From Streptomyces xylophagus (GTDB lineage Bacteria > Actinomycetota > Actinomycetes > Streptomycetales > Streptomycetaceae): a stretch of DNA of 64,000 nt. The notes under the pieces were generated by a model. That model ran no database searches. It was not told the DNA's origin and saw nothing but the letters and a program-made list of their open reading frames with translations. Shown one piece after another: positions 51,927-59,873 of the stretch (position 1 is its first letter; every line of letters begins with the position of its first letter). A program made the position numbers and the translations under genes. The stretch spans positions 1-64,000 of the forward strand of contig NZ_JNWO01000042.1 in the NCBI RefSeq assembly GCF_000716435.1. The letters run 5' to 3'.

Positions 51927-52685
51927 GTGGCGCTGATGCACGAGCCGACCGCTCCCCACCATTCGGCACAGGACGCGCTGCGCGTCCTGGAGACAGTGTC
52001 AGCCCACTCCACCGGTGTCACCGACACCGAACTCGCCCGCCTCACCGGCGTCGGCACCGAGCGCCTCACCGCACTCCTGCGGATGCTCCGCCGCGAGGGC
52101 TACGTCGAGCAGCTCACCGACGGCGCCTACGTCACCGGCGAGGCACTGAGCCGCCTCGGCTCCGCGGTCGGCCGCGAGCTGGCGGTGCGCGAACAGATCC
52201 AGCGGACCCTCGACCGGCTGCGCGACTCCCTGGGCGCGGCGGTCTACGTCAGCCGGTACGTCGACGGCGAGGTCACGATCACCCAGTACGCGGCCGGGCC
52301 CACCGCGCCCGCGGTCAACGAGTGGGTCGACTTCCGCGTCTCCGCGCACGCCACCGCGGTCGGCAAGAGCCTGCTGGGCCAGCTCGACCACAACGGCCGC
52401 CGCGACCACCTCTCCCGGCACAAGATGGCCCGCCTCACCTCGCGCACCATCACCAGCGACAAGCTGCTTCTCAACCGCCTTGAGAGCCAGCCGCCGACCG
52501 TCCCCCACCTCGACCTCCAGGAGTACGCGGTGGGCACGGTCTGCGCGGCCGTCCCGATCACGGCCGGTTCCTCGGTGGGCTGCCTGGCCCTCTCCCTCCC
52601 GGTCGAGCACGCCCACCGCCTCCGCCAAGCGGCGGACACGTTGAACCGCGGGGCGGGTCCCGTGCTGCTGTCTCTCGCGATCTAG
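51927..52685 (+). CDS. IclR-family transcriptional regulator
   Basis: GTG 51927 has AGGGAG about 7 nt upstream. The 252-residue protein has the IclR winged helix (DALRVLETVSAHSTGVTDTE, then LARLTGVGTERLTALLRML) and the C-terminal effector domain (VDFRVSAHATAVGKSLLGQL; RRDHLSRHKMARLTSRTI). IclR proteins sense small carboxylates. Its place after the transporter operon suggests control of the adjacent uptake and catabolic genes. Confidence 0.85.
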   Translation: MALMHEPTAPHHSAQDALRVLETVSAHSTGVTDTELARLTGVGTERLTALLRMLRREGYVEQLTDGAYVTGEALSRLGSAVGRELAVREQIQRTLDRLRDSLGAAVYVSRYVDGEVTITQYAAGPTAPAVNEWVDFRVSAHATAVGKSLLGQLDHNGRRDHLSRHKMARLTSRTITSDKLLLNRLESQPPTVPHLDLQEYAVGTVCAAVPITAGSSVGCLALSLPVEHAHRLRQAADTLNRGAGPVLLSLAI

Positions 52686-52772
52686 CACGTGGTTCGGAGC
52701 ACCCTCCCGGACCAGGTAGTATTTTCTCGTCGCCCTCCGCGAGACACCGATCCAGCGGAAGGCGTGAGGCAT

Positions 52773-52846
52773 GCGCCGCTAGCTCAGTTGGTTAGAGCAG
52801 CTGACTCTTAATCAGCGGGTCCGGGGTTCGAGTCCCTGGCGGCGCA
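52773..52846 (+). tRNA. tRNA-Lys (anticodon CUU)
   Basis: A complete 74-nt cloverleaf: acceptor GCGCCGC with GCGGCGC, D-arm GCTCAGTTGGTTAGAGC, anticodon arm GCTGA-CTCTTAA-TCAGC, and T-arm with TTCGAGT. Anticodon CTT reads AAG. The 3' CCA is not encoded. It is one of two intact identical copies in the window and the parent type of the attR remnant at 39246. Confidence 0.98.
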
Positions 52847-52850
52847 CGAT

Positions 52851-52901
52851 GACGATGGCGGCTTGTGTTCGCAGAAAGCGCGAACACAAGCCGCCATCGT
52901 C
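52851..52901 (+). terminator. 22-bp hairpin after tRNA-Lys
   Basis: A perfect 22-bp stem (52851-52872 with 52880-52901) closes a 7-nt loop 4 bp after the tRNA. There is no T-run, as is common for Streptomyces terminators. Confidence 0.75.
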
Positions 52902-52953
52902 GTGTCTGCGCGGCTTCGCCGCGCGTTGTGGGGGCTCCGCCACCCACACCCCC

Positions 52954-54579
52954 TCAAACGGGGCCCCTCGTTCCGACGAGGGGCCCTTCGGCGTCCTCGG
53001 GGGTCAGGCGTCGGTAGACCGTCTCCCCCGGTGGCCGCCACCACACCGGATCGGCGCACCGGACGCCCTCGCGCCGCAGCCCCGCCCGGTGGATCTTGTT
53101 GGTCGCCGTCACCGGCATCCGCTGCACCACCCGTACGAACCGTGGCGCCATCTTCGTCCCGAGGTCCGGCTGGGCCAGCAGGAACTCCGCGAAGCCGAGG
53201 GGGTCGAAGTCGCCGGCGATCGTCGCCATGACCTGGTCGCCAGTCACCGGGTCCGGTACCGCGTACACCGCCACCGCGTCGGCGCCCTCGTAGCGGGCGA
53301 CGATGTTCTCGATCATCGCGGCGGCCAGGTTCTCGCTGTCGACGCGGAGGCGGTCGTCGGTGCGGCCGGCGAAGTAGAGGTAGCCGTCGGTGTCGCGGTA
53401 GAAGAGGTCGCCGGTCCAGTACCAGCCCTCACGGCGGCGCTCGGCGTCCGCCTCGGGGTTGCGCCAGTAGCCCTCGAAGGGGTTGGCACCGCGGTTCACC
53501 AACTCCCCTATCGCCGCTTCCCCGTTGAGCAGCCGGCCGGCCGAGTCGAAGTCCGCGGGCGGGCACTCCGCACACGTCTCCGGATCTAGTACGGCGAGAC
53601 CGGGCGCCGCCCGCCCGACCGCCCCGGCCGGTGTCCCCGGCGACCACTGCACCGCCGCCCCGCCCTCCGAGGACCCGTACCCCTCGACCAGCCGCACCCC
53701 GAACCGCCGCTCGAACGCCGCCGCGTCCACCGCCCCCGCCTCCGTGCCGAAGCCCATGCGCAGCGGGTTGTCCCGGTCGTCGGCGCGTTCGCCGGTGGCC
53801 AGGATGTACTGCACGGCACGGCCGACGTAGGTGAAGTACGTGGCCCCGCAGGTCCTTACGTCGTCCAGGAAGCGTGAGGCGGAGAACCTGCGGCGCAGCG
53901 CCACCCCGGCCCCGGCCGCCAGCGCCGGTGCCCAGTCGGCGATCACCGCGTTGCCGTGGAACATCGGCATGCAGATGTAGTGCACGTCGTCCGGGAGGAC
54001 CCCGAAGCTGTCGACCAGTGAGCGCCCGGCGGCGGCGAGGCGGCCCTGGGTGCAGATCGCGGCCTTCGGGGCGCCGGTGGAACCGGAGGTGAAGTAGAGC
54101 AGGATGCGGTCGTCGGGGGTGGCGTGGGCGAAGGCGGAAGGGTGCGCGTCCGCGTACGGGGCGAGCAGGTCGTCGTAGGACTGAGTGTCTGTCACCAGGA
54201 GTCGTACGCCGGGGAGTTGGAGGTCGTCGAGGAGGGGGAGGTGGGTGCGTTCGGTGACGAGGACCCGGCACTCGGTGTGCAGGATGTCGCGGGCCAGTTC
54301 GGGGCCTCGGCGGGTGGGGTTGATACCGGCGACGGCCGCGCCCGCGAGGGCCGCCGCGCTCAACCACAGGGGATATTCAGGGGTGTTGTCGAGCAGCACG
54401 CCGACATGAGGTGCGGTGCCTCGTGGTAACAGGTCGGTCAGCAGGGCCGCCCTGGCCGCGGCGCCGGCCGCCACCTCGTGGTGGGTGAGCACCTGCTGCT
54501 CGCACCACAGCCCGGGGCGGTGGTCGCCCCACCGCGCCTGCACGAGTTCCGCGACGGTCGTACGCCTCCTGGACTCCAT
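52954..54579 (-). CDS. AMP-binding (acyl-CoA synthetase-like) enzyme
   Basis: The 541-residue protein is a class I adenylate-forming enzyme. It has the phosphate-binding loop LLYFTSGSTGAPKAAICTQG, the A5 region GYGSSEGGAAVQW, A7 YWTGDLFYRDTDGYLYFAGR and the A10 Lys near VTATNKIHRAGL. It resembles long-chain acyl-CoA synthetases/carnitine-CoA ligases; the substrate is not clear. The hairpin at 52961-52986 falls within its final codons, which is unusual but seen in compact genomes. Confidence 0.85.
   Translation of the reverse strand: MESRRRTTVAELVQARWGDHRPGLWCEQQVLTHHEVAAGAAARAALLTDLLPRGTAPHVGVLLDNTPEYPLWLSAAALAGAAVAGINPTRRGPELARDILHTECRVLVTERTHLPLLDDLQLPGVRLLVTDTQSYDDLLAPYADAHPSAFAHATPDDRILLYFTSGSTGAPKAAICTQGRLAAAGRSLVDSFGVLPDDVHYICMPMFHGNAVIADWAPALAAGAGVALRRRFSASRFLDDVRTCGATYFTYVGRAVQYILATGERADDRDNPLRMGFGTEAGAVDAAAFERRFGVRLVEGYGSSEGGAAVQWSPGTPAGAVGRAAPGLAVLDPETCAECPPADFDSAGRLLNGEAAIGELVNRGANPFEGYWRNPEADAERRREGWYWTGDLFYRDTDGYLYFAGRTDDRLRVDSENLAAAMIENIVARYEGADAVAVYAVPDPVTGDQVMATIAGDFDPLGFAEFLLAQPDLGTKMAPRFVRVVQRMPVTATNKIHRAGLRREGVRCADPVWWRPPGETVYRRLTPEDAEGPLVGTRGPV
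52961..52986. terminator. Hairpin terminator overlapping a gene end
   Basis: An 11-bp stem (52961-52971 with 52976-52986) with a TCCG loop matches the hairpin at 39299-39328. It serves the acyl-CoA synthetase-like gene from the right and tRNA-Lys readthrough from the left. Confidence 0.65.
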
Positions 54580-54618
54580 GGAGGCGCACGGTAGTTGACG
54601 TACCGTCAGATGTGGAGG

Positions 54619-55083
54619 CTACGGAAAGAAGTCGTCCGTCACCCTGAAGATCTCGTGGGCCACGACGATGAAGAGGAGGCAGAAGGTGACGAACACGCCG
54701 AGGAACGCCAGCACGCAGCCCGTCCCCGCCGCGAGCTTCCCGCGGGCCGGGGCGTGGGCGGTGGCCCGCTCGGGATTGTCCGCCGCATAGTGCACGGTGA
54801 CGATGTCGCCCTCCAGGGTCGTCCCGGGCCCGTTCCGCTCCTCGAAGCGGACGGTCCGGCCCTCGCGTGTCGTGAACTCGTAGACGTGGTGCAGTGACGT
54901 CGACACCATGGTGTCGCCGGCGCCGCCGCTGGTCGTCGTGTACGTCCGCAGACAGCGGGCCTCGGCCGTGAGCCCGCTACTCCAGGCGCTGTTGACCGCC
55001 CGCGACCGGCGGATCACCGTGATCGCGCCGAACACCGCCAGGGCGATCATCAGGAGTGGTGCGAGGTAGAACAGTGCTTCCAT
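54619..55083 (-). CDS. DUF3592 membrane protein
   Basis: This 154-residue protein has N- and C-terminal membrane helices (FYLAPLLMIALAVFGAITVI and GCVLAFLGVFVTFCLLFIVV). Between them lies a beta-barrel loop (HHVYEFTTREGRTVRFEE; LEGDIVTVHYAADNPERA). This is the DUF3592 pattern, in which the loop contains VxYxPxxPxxA. The role is unknown. Confidence 0.75.
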   Translation of the reverse strand: MEALFYLAPLLMIALAVFGAITVIRRSRAVNSAWSSGLTAEARCLRTYTTTSGGAGDTMVSTSLHHVYEFTTREGRTVRFEERNGPGTTLEGDIVTVHYAADNPERATAHAPARGKLAAGTGCVLAFLGVFVTFCLLFIVVAHEIFRVTDDFFP

Positions 55084-55159
55084 GGTGTCCCCCGAGGTCA
55101 GATGCCGCTTGGTGGAGGGAACCTACCCCCGGGGGATGCCGTACCGCCTCAAGCAATGC

Positions 55160-55768
55160 TCAGAAAGTGACGTCCGAGCAGGAGTAGAACGCGTTGGTCG
55201 TGTCCGCGATCGTCCACACCGCCACGATCACGTGGTGGCCGGTCAGGCCGGACGGGAGGGTGCCGGTGTGCGAGATGGTGGACGACGAGGGGCGCGTGCC
55301 GTTGTAGGGGACGGTGAGGAACGGGGTGGTGTTGAGGTCCGAGCGGGCCAGGTTGTGGGTCTGGTTCCAACCCGCCTTGGTGACGTAGTACTTGAAGTCC
55401 GTCGTCGCGTGGATCGCCGTGAACTGCCAGCGGAACGTGTACGACTGACCACCCGTCACCTTTGTCGTCGGCCAGGCGGCGCCCGACGGGGCCTTCGGTG
55501 CGCTGAGTTGGGCGAAGCGGCTGATCCCGCCGTTGCAGATCTGGCCGTCGGCGGGGCCTGCCGCCGGGAAGCCCTTGGGGCCTTCGACGCTCTGCGGCTC
55601 GTACTGGATGTCGCCGCAGTTGGTCACCGTGCCGTTGGCACAGAGCTTCTGCCTGCTGATGGGGAGGTCGGTGTAGCCGTGGCTGCTCGCGGCCCCGGAC
55701 GAGAGCACGATGGCCCCGGCCATGGTGAGCCCGAGCACGCCCGCGTACCACTTGGTCTTTTTGCGCAT
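55160..55768 (-). CDS. lpmP: Secreted AA10 lytic polysaccharide monooxygenase
   Basis: A signal peptide (VLGLTMAGAIVLSSGAASS) is cleaved before H30, which becomes the N-terminal copper-brace His (HGYTDLP). The second His is in FTAIHATTDFKYY. The C-terminal VAVWTIADTTNAFYSCSDV is conserved in AA10. It is a single-domain enzyme with no cellulose-binding module, as for LpmP. In S. coelicolor/S. lividans LpmP acts with CslA and GlxA on the tip glycan; synteny here supports that name. It uses copper and an oxidant to cleave chitin-like chains. Confidence 0.8.
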   Translation of the reverse strand: MRKKTKWYAGVLGLTMAGAIVLSSGAASSHGYTDLPISRQKLCANGTVTNCGDIQYEPQSVEGPKGFPAAGPADGQICNGGISRFAQLSAPKAPSGAAWPTTKVTGGQSYTFRWQFTAIHATTDFKYYVTKAGWNQTHNLARSDLNTTPFLTVPYNGTRPSSSTISHTGTLPSGLTGHHVIVAVWTIADTTNAFYSCSDVTF

Positions 55769-55865
55769 GCTGCCGCTCCTGGAGAACGTGTGGGGAGTTC
55801 CGTGAGCCGTGCAGGTCTAGACCAAGTCCCAGATTATTGCCCTTACTTGACCGTGTCCATACCGC

Positions 55866-57002
55866 TCACGGCGCGGCTTCTCCCCGTCCCGAGCAGAACG
55901 CGACCGTCAAGTCCTTCACCAGTACCTTGCGTTCGTAGTCGTCCAGCTCCACCAACCCCCGCATGGTCAGCCGCGTCACCGTGTCCTCCACGGAGTCGAC
56001 CACCGACGTGAGCATCGTCGCCCGCTGCTGCGCGTCCAGCGTGGCGATACGGCGGCGGGTCATCGCCGCGGCGACCTCCGGGGCGTACTCGACGCGCACC
56101 GGCCGCACCGAGAACACCTCGATGCCGACCGGCGCCGAGTCCGCCGCGACCAGCCGGGACAGCGCGTCGACCGCCAGGTCGGCCGCGCCCTTCGCGCCGC
56201 CGCCCGGCAGCTCCACCGGCACCCGGGCCAGCGCCGCCTCCACGCACTCGCGCAGATACGTCTCGTGGTCCTCGACCCCGAGCGTGGCCCGCGCGGTGTC
56301 CCGCACCCGCCACACCACGAGGACGACGACCCGCAGCGCGACCCCGTTCGCGTCCGCCGCCGGCATCGGCTCACTGCGCCAGTGCCGCAGCCGTACGTCG
56401 ACGCGACGGCGCAGCAGCAGCGGGTTGACCCACATCAGCCCGGTGCGCCGCACGGTCCCCCGGTACCGGCCGAACAGACCGAGCACCCAGGCCCGTCCGG
56501 TACGGCCCCGGGCCAGCCCGCCGAAGCCGAACAGCCCGAGCGCGCCGGCCCCGGCGTACGCGGCCCACTGCGCGGGGCCGAGTCCGGCACCGGCGTAGAA
56601 CGGCAGTCGTAGGGCCTCGGTCGCGAGCGGGGGCAGGACGCCCGCCCACCACGAGGTGGCGAGGCAGCCGGCCAGTCCGCAGGTGCCGGCGAGCACGCCC
56701 GCCGTGCCGGGCAGCACCCGGGCCGGCCGCTCCACCAGGTCGGGGTCGACCTCCGGGGCCGGGCGCGGCTTGGCCGGGACCGGGCGGCGGAAGCGGGGCT
56801 GCTCACCGGTGCCCTGCCGACGCGCCACGACGGCGGGCCTGAGCGGGACCGACACCGGGTCGGGGTCGTCGCGGAACAGCAGGTGGACGGGGATCTCGGT
56901 GGTCGCCTCGTTCTGGATGAGCCGCGCGGGACGGGTCTGTCCCTCGGGCGGCCCCACGGGCTCTTCGTTCTCGGGCGTCTGTGAAGTGGTCGTCGTACTC
57001 AC
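55866..57002 (-). CDS. SPFH/band 7 domain membrane protein
   Basis: From GTG 57002 (GGAGG 5 nt upstream) the 378-residue protein has a disordered N-terminal 110 residues and two short membrane segments (GVLAGTCGLAGCLATSWWAG and WAAYAGAGALGLFGFGGLA). An SPFH domain follows: GTVRRTGLMWVNPLLLRRRV, VALRVVVLVVWRVRDT, AAMTRRRIATLDAQ. SPFH proteins form membrane scaffolds. It lies between lpmP and the peptidoglycan protein, in the tip-growth neighbourhood. It may organise cell-envelope enzymes there. Confidence 0.75.
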   Translation of the reverse strand: MSTTTTSQTPENEEPVGPPEGQTRPARLIQNEATTEIPVHLLFRDDPDPVSVPLRPAVVARRQGTGEQPRFRRPVPAKPRPAPEVDPDLVERPARVLPGTAGVLAGTCGLAGCLATSWWAGVLPPLATEALRLPFYAGAGLGPAQWAAYAGAGALGLFGFGGLARGRTGRAWVLGLFGRYRGTVRRTGLMWVNPLLLRRRVDVRLRHWRSEPMPAADANGVALRVVVLVVWRVRDTARATLGVEDHETYLRECVEAALARVPVELPGGGAKGAADLAVDALSRLVAADSAPVGIEVFSVRPVRVEYAPEVAAAMTRRRIATLDAQQRATMLTSVVDSVEDTVTRLTMRGLVELDDYERKVLVKDLTVAFCSGRGEAAP

Positions 57003-57045
57003 GGTTGCCTCCAGCCTCCGCGCCAGATGCGTCACAACGGGTGGG

Positions 57046-57117
57046 GATGAGCGGGGTGATGAGCGGGGTGATGAGCGGGGTGATGAGCGGGGTGATGAGC
57101 GGGGTGATGAGCGGGGT
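57046..57117. repeat. 12-bp tandem repeat, six copies
   Basis: GATGAGCGGGGT is repeated six times without change, from just after the stop of the peptidoglycan-binding protein gene to 44 bp upstream of the SPFH start. It lies in the spacer of the two minus-strand genes. It is a tandem (not spacer-separated) array. Confidence 0.9.
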
Positions 57118-58472
57118 TACGAGAAGAGCCGGCGCCAGGTCTCCGGGCCCGGGTAGCCGTCCGCCGCGCCGCCCCGCCAGCCCTGGGCGCGCTGGAAGGC
57201 CTCGACGTTGCGGCGGTCCGGCTCGCCCCAGCGGGGTCCCGGACCGGTCGTGTAGTACTTGCCGAAGCCCTTCTTGACCAGTTGCTTTCCGAGCTCGGTG
57301 ACGTACTTGTTGGTCGCGCCGGGGCGGAACATGCCCCGGCCCGGGTAGCCGGGGACGCCGTGCGAGGCGGGGGCGGGCGGGCCCGCCGCTCCCACGACCG
57401 TGCCGCCGATGCTCTTGCCCTTGCCGGTGACGAGCAGTTCCCAGGTCAGCGGTCCCGGCAGGCCGTCCGCGTCCGCGCCGGTCCAGCCCTGGGCCAGCTG
57501 GAACGCCTGGGTGGCCCGGCGGTCCGCGTCCGACCAGACCGGGCCGGGACCCGCGGTGTAGTAGGCGCCCGCACCCCGGGCGACGAGCATCGTGCCGAGC
57601 TGGGTGACGTACTTGTTGTTGGCGCCGGGGCCGAAAGACGCCGCTCCCGGATACACCGTCTTCGGCGTGACCGCGCCGGCCGGGGTCACCGGAGGCAGCG
57701 GGTCGGCCGTCGGGGGCAGTTCCGCCGCGCTCTGGGTCAGGCCCTTGTAGCGGTAGGGGAGGTAGTTGTCCGAGTGGCTCCAGTACGCGTACGGCGTGGA
57801 CTGGCGGCGGGCGTGCGAGGGGGTCTCCTCCAGGGCGATGTAGTAGGTGTGCGTGTAGTCGGCCCAGCCGCCGAAAATGACGACGTGCGAGCCTTTCTCG
57901 GGGTTCGCGAGATTGTGGAACAGCAGAATGTCGCCGGGCTGCAGTTCCTCCTTGGAAATACGCACCCCGTACTGGTCGAGACTGCCGGTCCATTCGTTCC
58001 CCGGCAGACCCCAGGCCATCGACACGAACCCCGAACAGTCCTGCCGGTAACCGTCGGACCAGTACTCGTTCATGCTGTACGGCACCTGCGCCGCGATCCA
58101 TGTCTTGGCCCGGTTGATGATCTCGGCGCGGGTGGTCGCGGGCGCCTTGAGCGCACCGGCCGGCTTCGCCGGTTTCCCGCTCGGGCCGTGCAGCGGGGCC
58201 TTGCTCCCCTGCGGGGTGGCGGGCTCGTCACCCGTGTCACCTGCGGGGACGCCGGGGCGGGCCGGAGCGTACGGGGCGGCCGCGGCCGGCAGGGCGTGCC
58301 CGGCGGCGAGGGCGGCGGACGCGGCGGCCGCCACGACGAGGACCCGCTGGGTCGTGGGGTGACCGCCGGTGCGGCCAGTCGGGGAATGGGGCAGTACGCG
58401 CCGCCAGTAAGCACATCCGGGGCAGTCGCAATCGCTCGCGGGATCGAATTCCTCGAATACCGGAGTCTCCAT
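57117..58472 (-). CDS. NlpC/P60-like hydrolase with two peptidoglycan-binding repeats
   Basis: From ATG 58472 (GAGGGG 7 nt upstream) the 451-residue product has a membrane/signal helix (RVLVVAAAASAALAAGHALP) after 35 residues. A Cys-peptidase-like domain follows: GYRQDCSGFVSMAWGLPGNE with the catalytic Cys, and PGDILLFHNLANPEKGSHVV with the His. Two repeats of about 75 residues come next, each with GANNKYVTxLG and FQxAQGWxGxxADGxPGPxTW, as in peptidoglycan-binding domains. It probably cleaves or binds the wall outside the cell. The CPGCAYW Cys cluster near the N-terminus is odd. Confidence 0.8.
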   Translation of the reverse strand: METPVFEEFDPASDCDCPGCAYWRRVLPHSPTGRTGGHPTTQRVLVVAAAASAALAAGHALPAAAAPYAPARPGVPAGDTGDEPATPQGSKAPLHGPSGKPAKPAGALKAPATTRAEIINRAKTWIAAQVPYSMNEYWSDGYRQDCSGFVSMAWGLPGNEWTGSLDQYGVRISKEELQPGDILLFHNLANPEKGSHVVIFGGWADYTHTYYIALEETPSHARRQSTPYAYWSHSDNYLPYRYKGLTQSAAELPPTADPLPPVTPAGAVTPKTVYPGAASFGPGANNKYVTQLGTMLVARGAGAYYTAGPGPVWSDADRRATQAFQLAQGWTGADADGLPGPLTWELLVTGKGKSIGGTVVGAAGPPAPASHGVPGYPGRGMFRPGATNKYVTELGKQLVKKGFGKYYTTGPGPRWGEPDRRNVEAFQRAQGWRGGAADGYPGPETWRRLFS

Positions 58473-58649
58473 GCGATGCCCCTCACACTCCAGGTGGAAA
58501 TATCCGCGCTCGTGCACGTCCGCCAGTTTCTCAACTGTCTTCCGGACTCGCATGTTGACGGTCCGAATGATGTACAAGCCCGTTCCGCGCTCCCGGGCCG
58601 GTGGTCGGGAGCACCCCTCCGCGTCCGGTAGAGTTGTGCAGGTCAGCAG

Positions 58650-58723
58650 GCGCCGCTAGCTCAGTTGGTTAGAGCAGCTGACTCTTAATCAGCGGGTCCG
58701 GGGTTCGAGTCCCTGGCGGCGCA
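58650..58723 (+). tRNA. tRNA-Lys (anticodon CUU), second copy
   Basis: Identical over 74 nt to 52773-52846, including the acceptor arm GCGCCGC/GCGGCGC and anticodon loop CTCTTAA. Two intact copies 5.9 kb apart mean that the island's site is one of at least three tRNA-Lys genes of this type. Confidence 0.98.
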
Positions 58724-58731
58724 CAGACAGC

Positions 58732-58760
58732 AAGGCCCTCCGCAGCGCGGAGGGCCTTTT
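58732..58760 (+). terminator. Terminator after tRNA-Lys copy 2
   Basis: AAGGCCCTCCGC (58732-58743) pairs with GCGGAGGGCCTT (58747-58758) around an AGC loop and is followed by TTTT. Confidence 0.85.
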
Positions 58761-58844
58761 GCGTGGGCGTGTGATCCGCGGGGGCGGAACATCCGTGCGG
58801 GCGGAACACAGCTCTCCCCCCGTTTGGCCGGATACCCTCTGGCC

Positions 58845-59558
58845 ATGGCAGCCCGTGACCTGCAGGAGCGGATCAAGAAGCTCATCCTCGACCGTCGGCT
58901 GCCCTCCGGGGCCCCGCTGCCGACCGAGCCCGAGCTGATGGTGTTCCTCGGCGCGAGCCGGAACTCGGTGCGAGAGGCGCTCAAGGCGCTGCAGGCGATG
59001 GGGATCGTCGAGATCCGGCACGGGTTCGGGACGTACGTCGGCCCGATGTCGCTCGCGCCGATGGTCGAGGGGCTCGCGTTCCGTACCGTCGTCGGGCACT
59101 ACCGGGGCGAGGACAGTCTGCTCCAGCTGCTCGAACTGCGGGAGGCGGTGGAGTCGGGGCTCGTCGCCCGGCTCGCGGGACGGCTGCCCGAGCGGGACCT
59201 CGTCGAACTGGACGCGCTGGTGGGCCGGATGGAGCAGGAGGCCGCCGAGGGCGTCGGGCTCGCGGCCACCGACCGCGCCTTTCACGCCACCCTGTACCGG
59301 GGACTGGACAACGCGCTGCTCAGCGAGGTCCTGGAAGCCTTCTGGGACGCCTTCCACCGCGTCCACACCGATCTCGCGACCGGCCCGCAGGACCCCGAGG
59401 TCACCTGCCGCCAGCACCGGGAGATCCTCGACGCGGTCCGGTCCGGGGATGCGAAACGTGCCGAGAGCGCCATACGGAAACACTTCGACAACGTGCGCAC
59501 AAGGTTGTCCACAACGGCTCCACATGATCCCCACAGGCGCCCCAATGAACGCGTATGA
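58845..59558 (+). CDS. FadR/GntR-family regulator
   Basis: From ATG 58845 the 237-residue protein has a GntR winged helix (LQERIKKLILDRRLPSGAPL; NSVREALKALQAMGIVEIRHG) and an FCD effector domain (LLELREAVESGLVARLA; FHATLYRGLDNALLSEVLEAF) with the usual metal-binding D/H residues. It lies just upstream of cslA in the same direction, 315 bp away, and may control the glycan locus or respond to a sugar acid. Confidence 0.85.
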   Translation: MAARDLQERIKKLILDRRLPSGAPLPTEPELMVFLGASRNSVREALKALQAMGIVEIRHGFGTYVGPMSLAPMVEGLAFRTVVGHYRGEDSLLQLLELREAVESGLVARLAGRLPERDLVELDALVGRMEQEAAEGVGLAATDRAFHATLYRGLDNALLSEVLEAFWDAFHRVHTDLATGPQDPEVTCRQHREILDAVRSGDAKRAESAIRKHFDNVRTRLSTTAPHDPHRRPNERV

Positions 59559-59873
59559 CCGGTAAACAGCGCGTTTCGTGTCTTGCGATCAAGCTGAGCA
59601 CCGTAGAACCCTGGTTTTGAAGATGCTGTCGGTACACGGCAGTTGAGGGGGTACGGAACCGGTTGCGCGGTTTCGCGGGGAGGAGGGGCCCCGGCGAGGA
59701 ACAGATGTCGGAGGGGGCATCTTGCAACCGGACGGTCGCAGTCGCATGTCTTTGTGAGCGGACTGTGTGGTGACTGTGGCCACCACTGACACGCCCGTCG
59801 AGAGTCGAGGGGGACCCTGACGGGCGGCCGAGACAAACAAACACGCGCTCATCTGCGTGTGGGGGGATGACTC
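59559..59873. other. Leader region of cslA
   Basis: A 315-bp gap with no gene. It should contain the cslA promoter and leader. Short inverted repeats occur near 59755-59830, but no specific regulator site can be named. Confidence 0.4.

Noticed and set aside
57046..57117. CRISPR array
   Set aside because: Units are 12 bp and contiguous with no spacers; no cas genes are present. The same applies to the 8-bp array at 2450.
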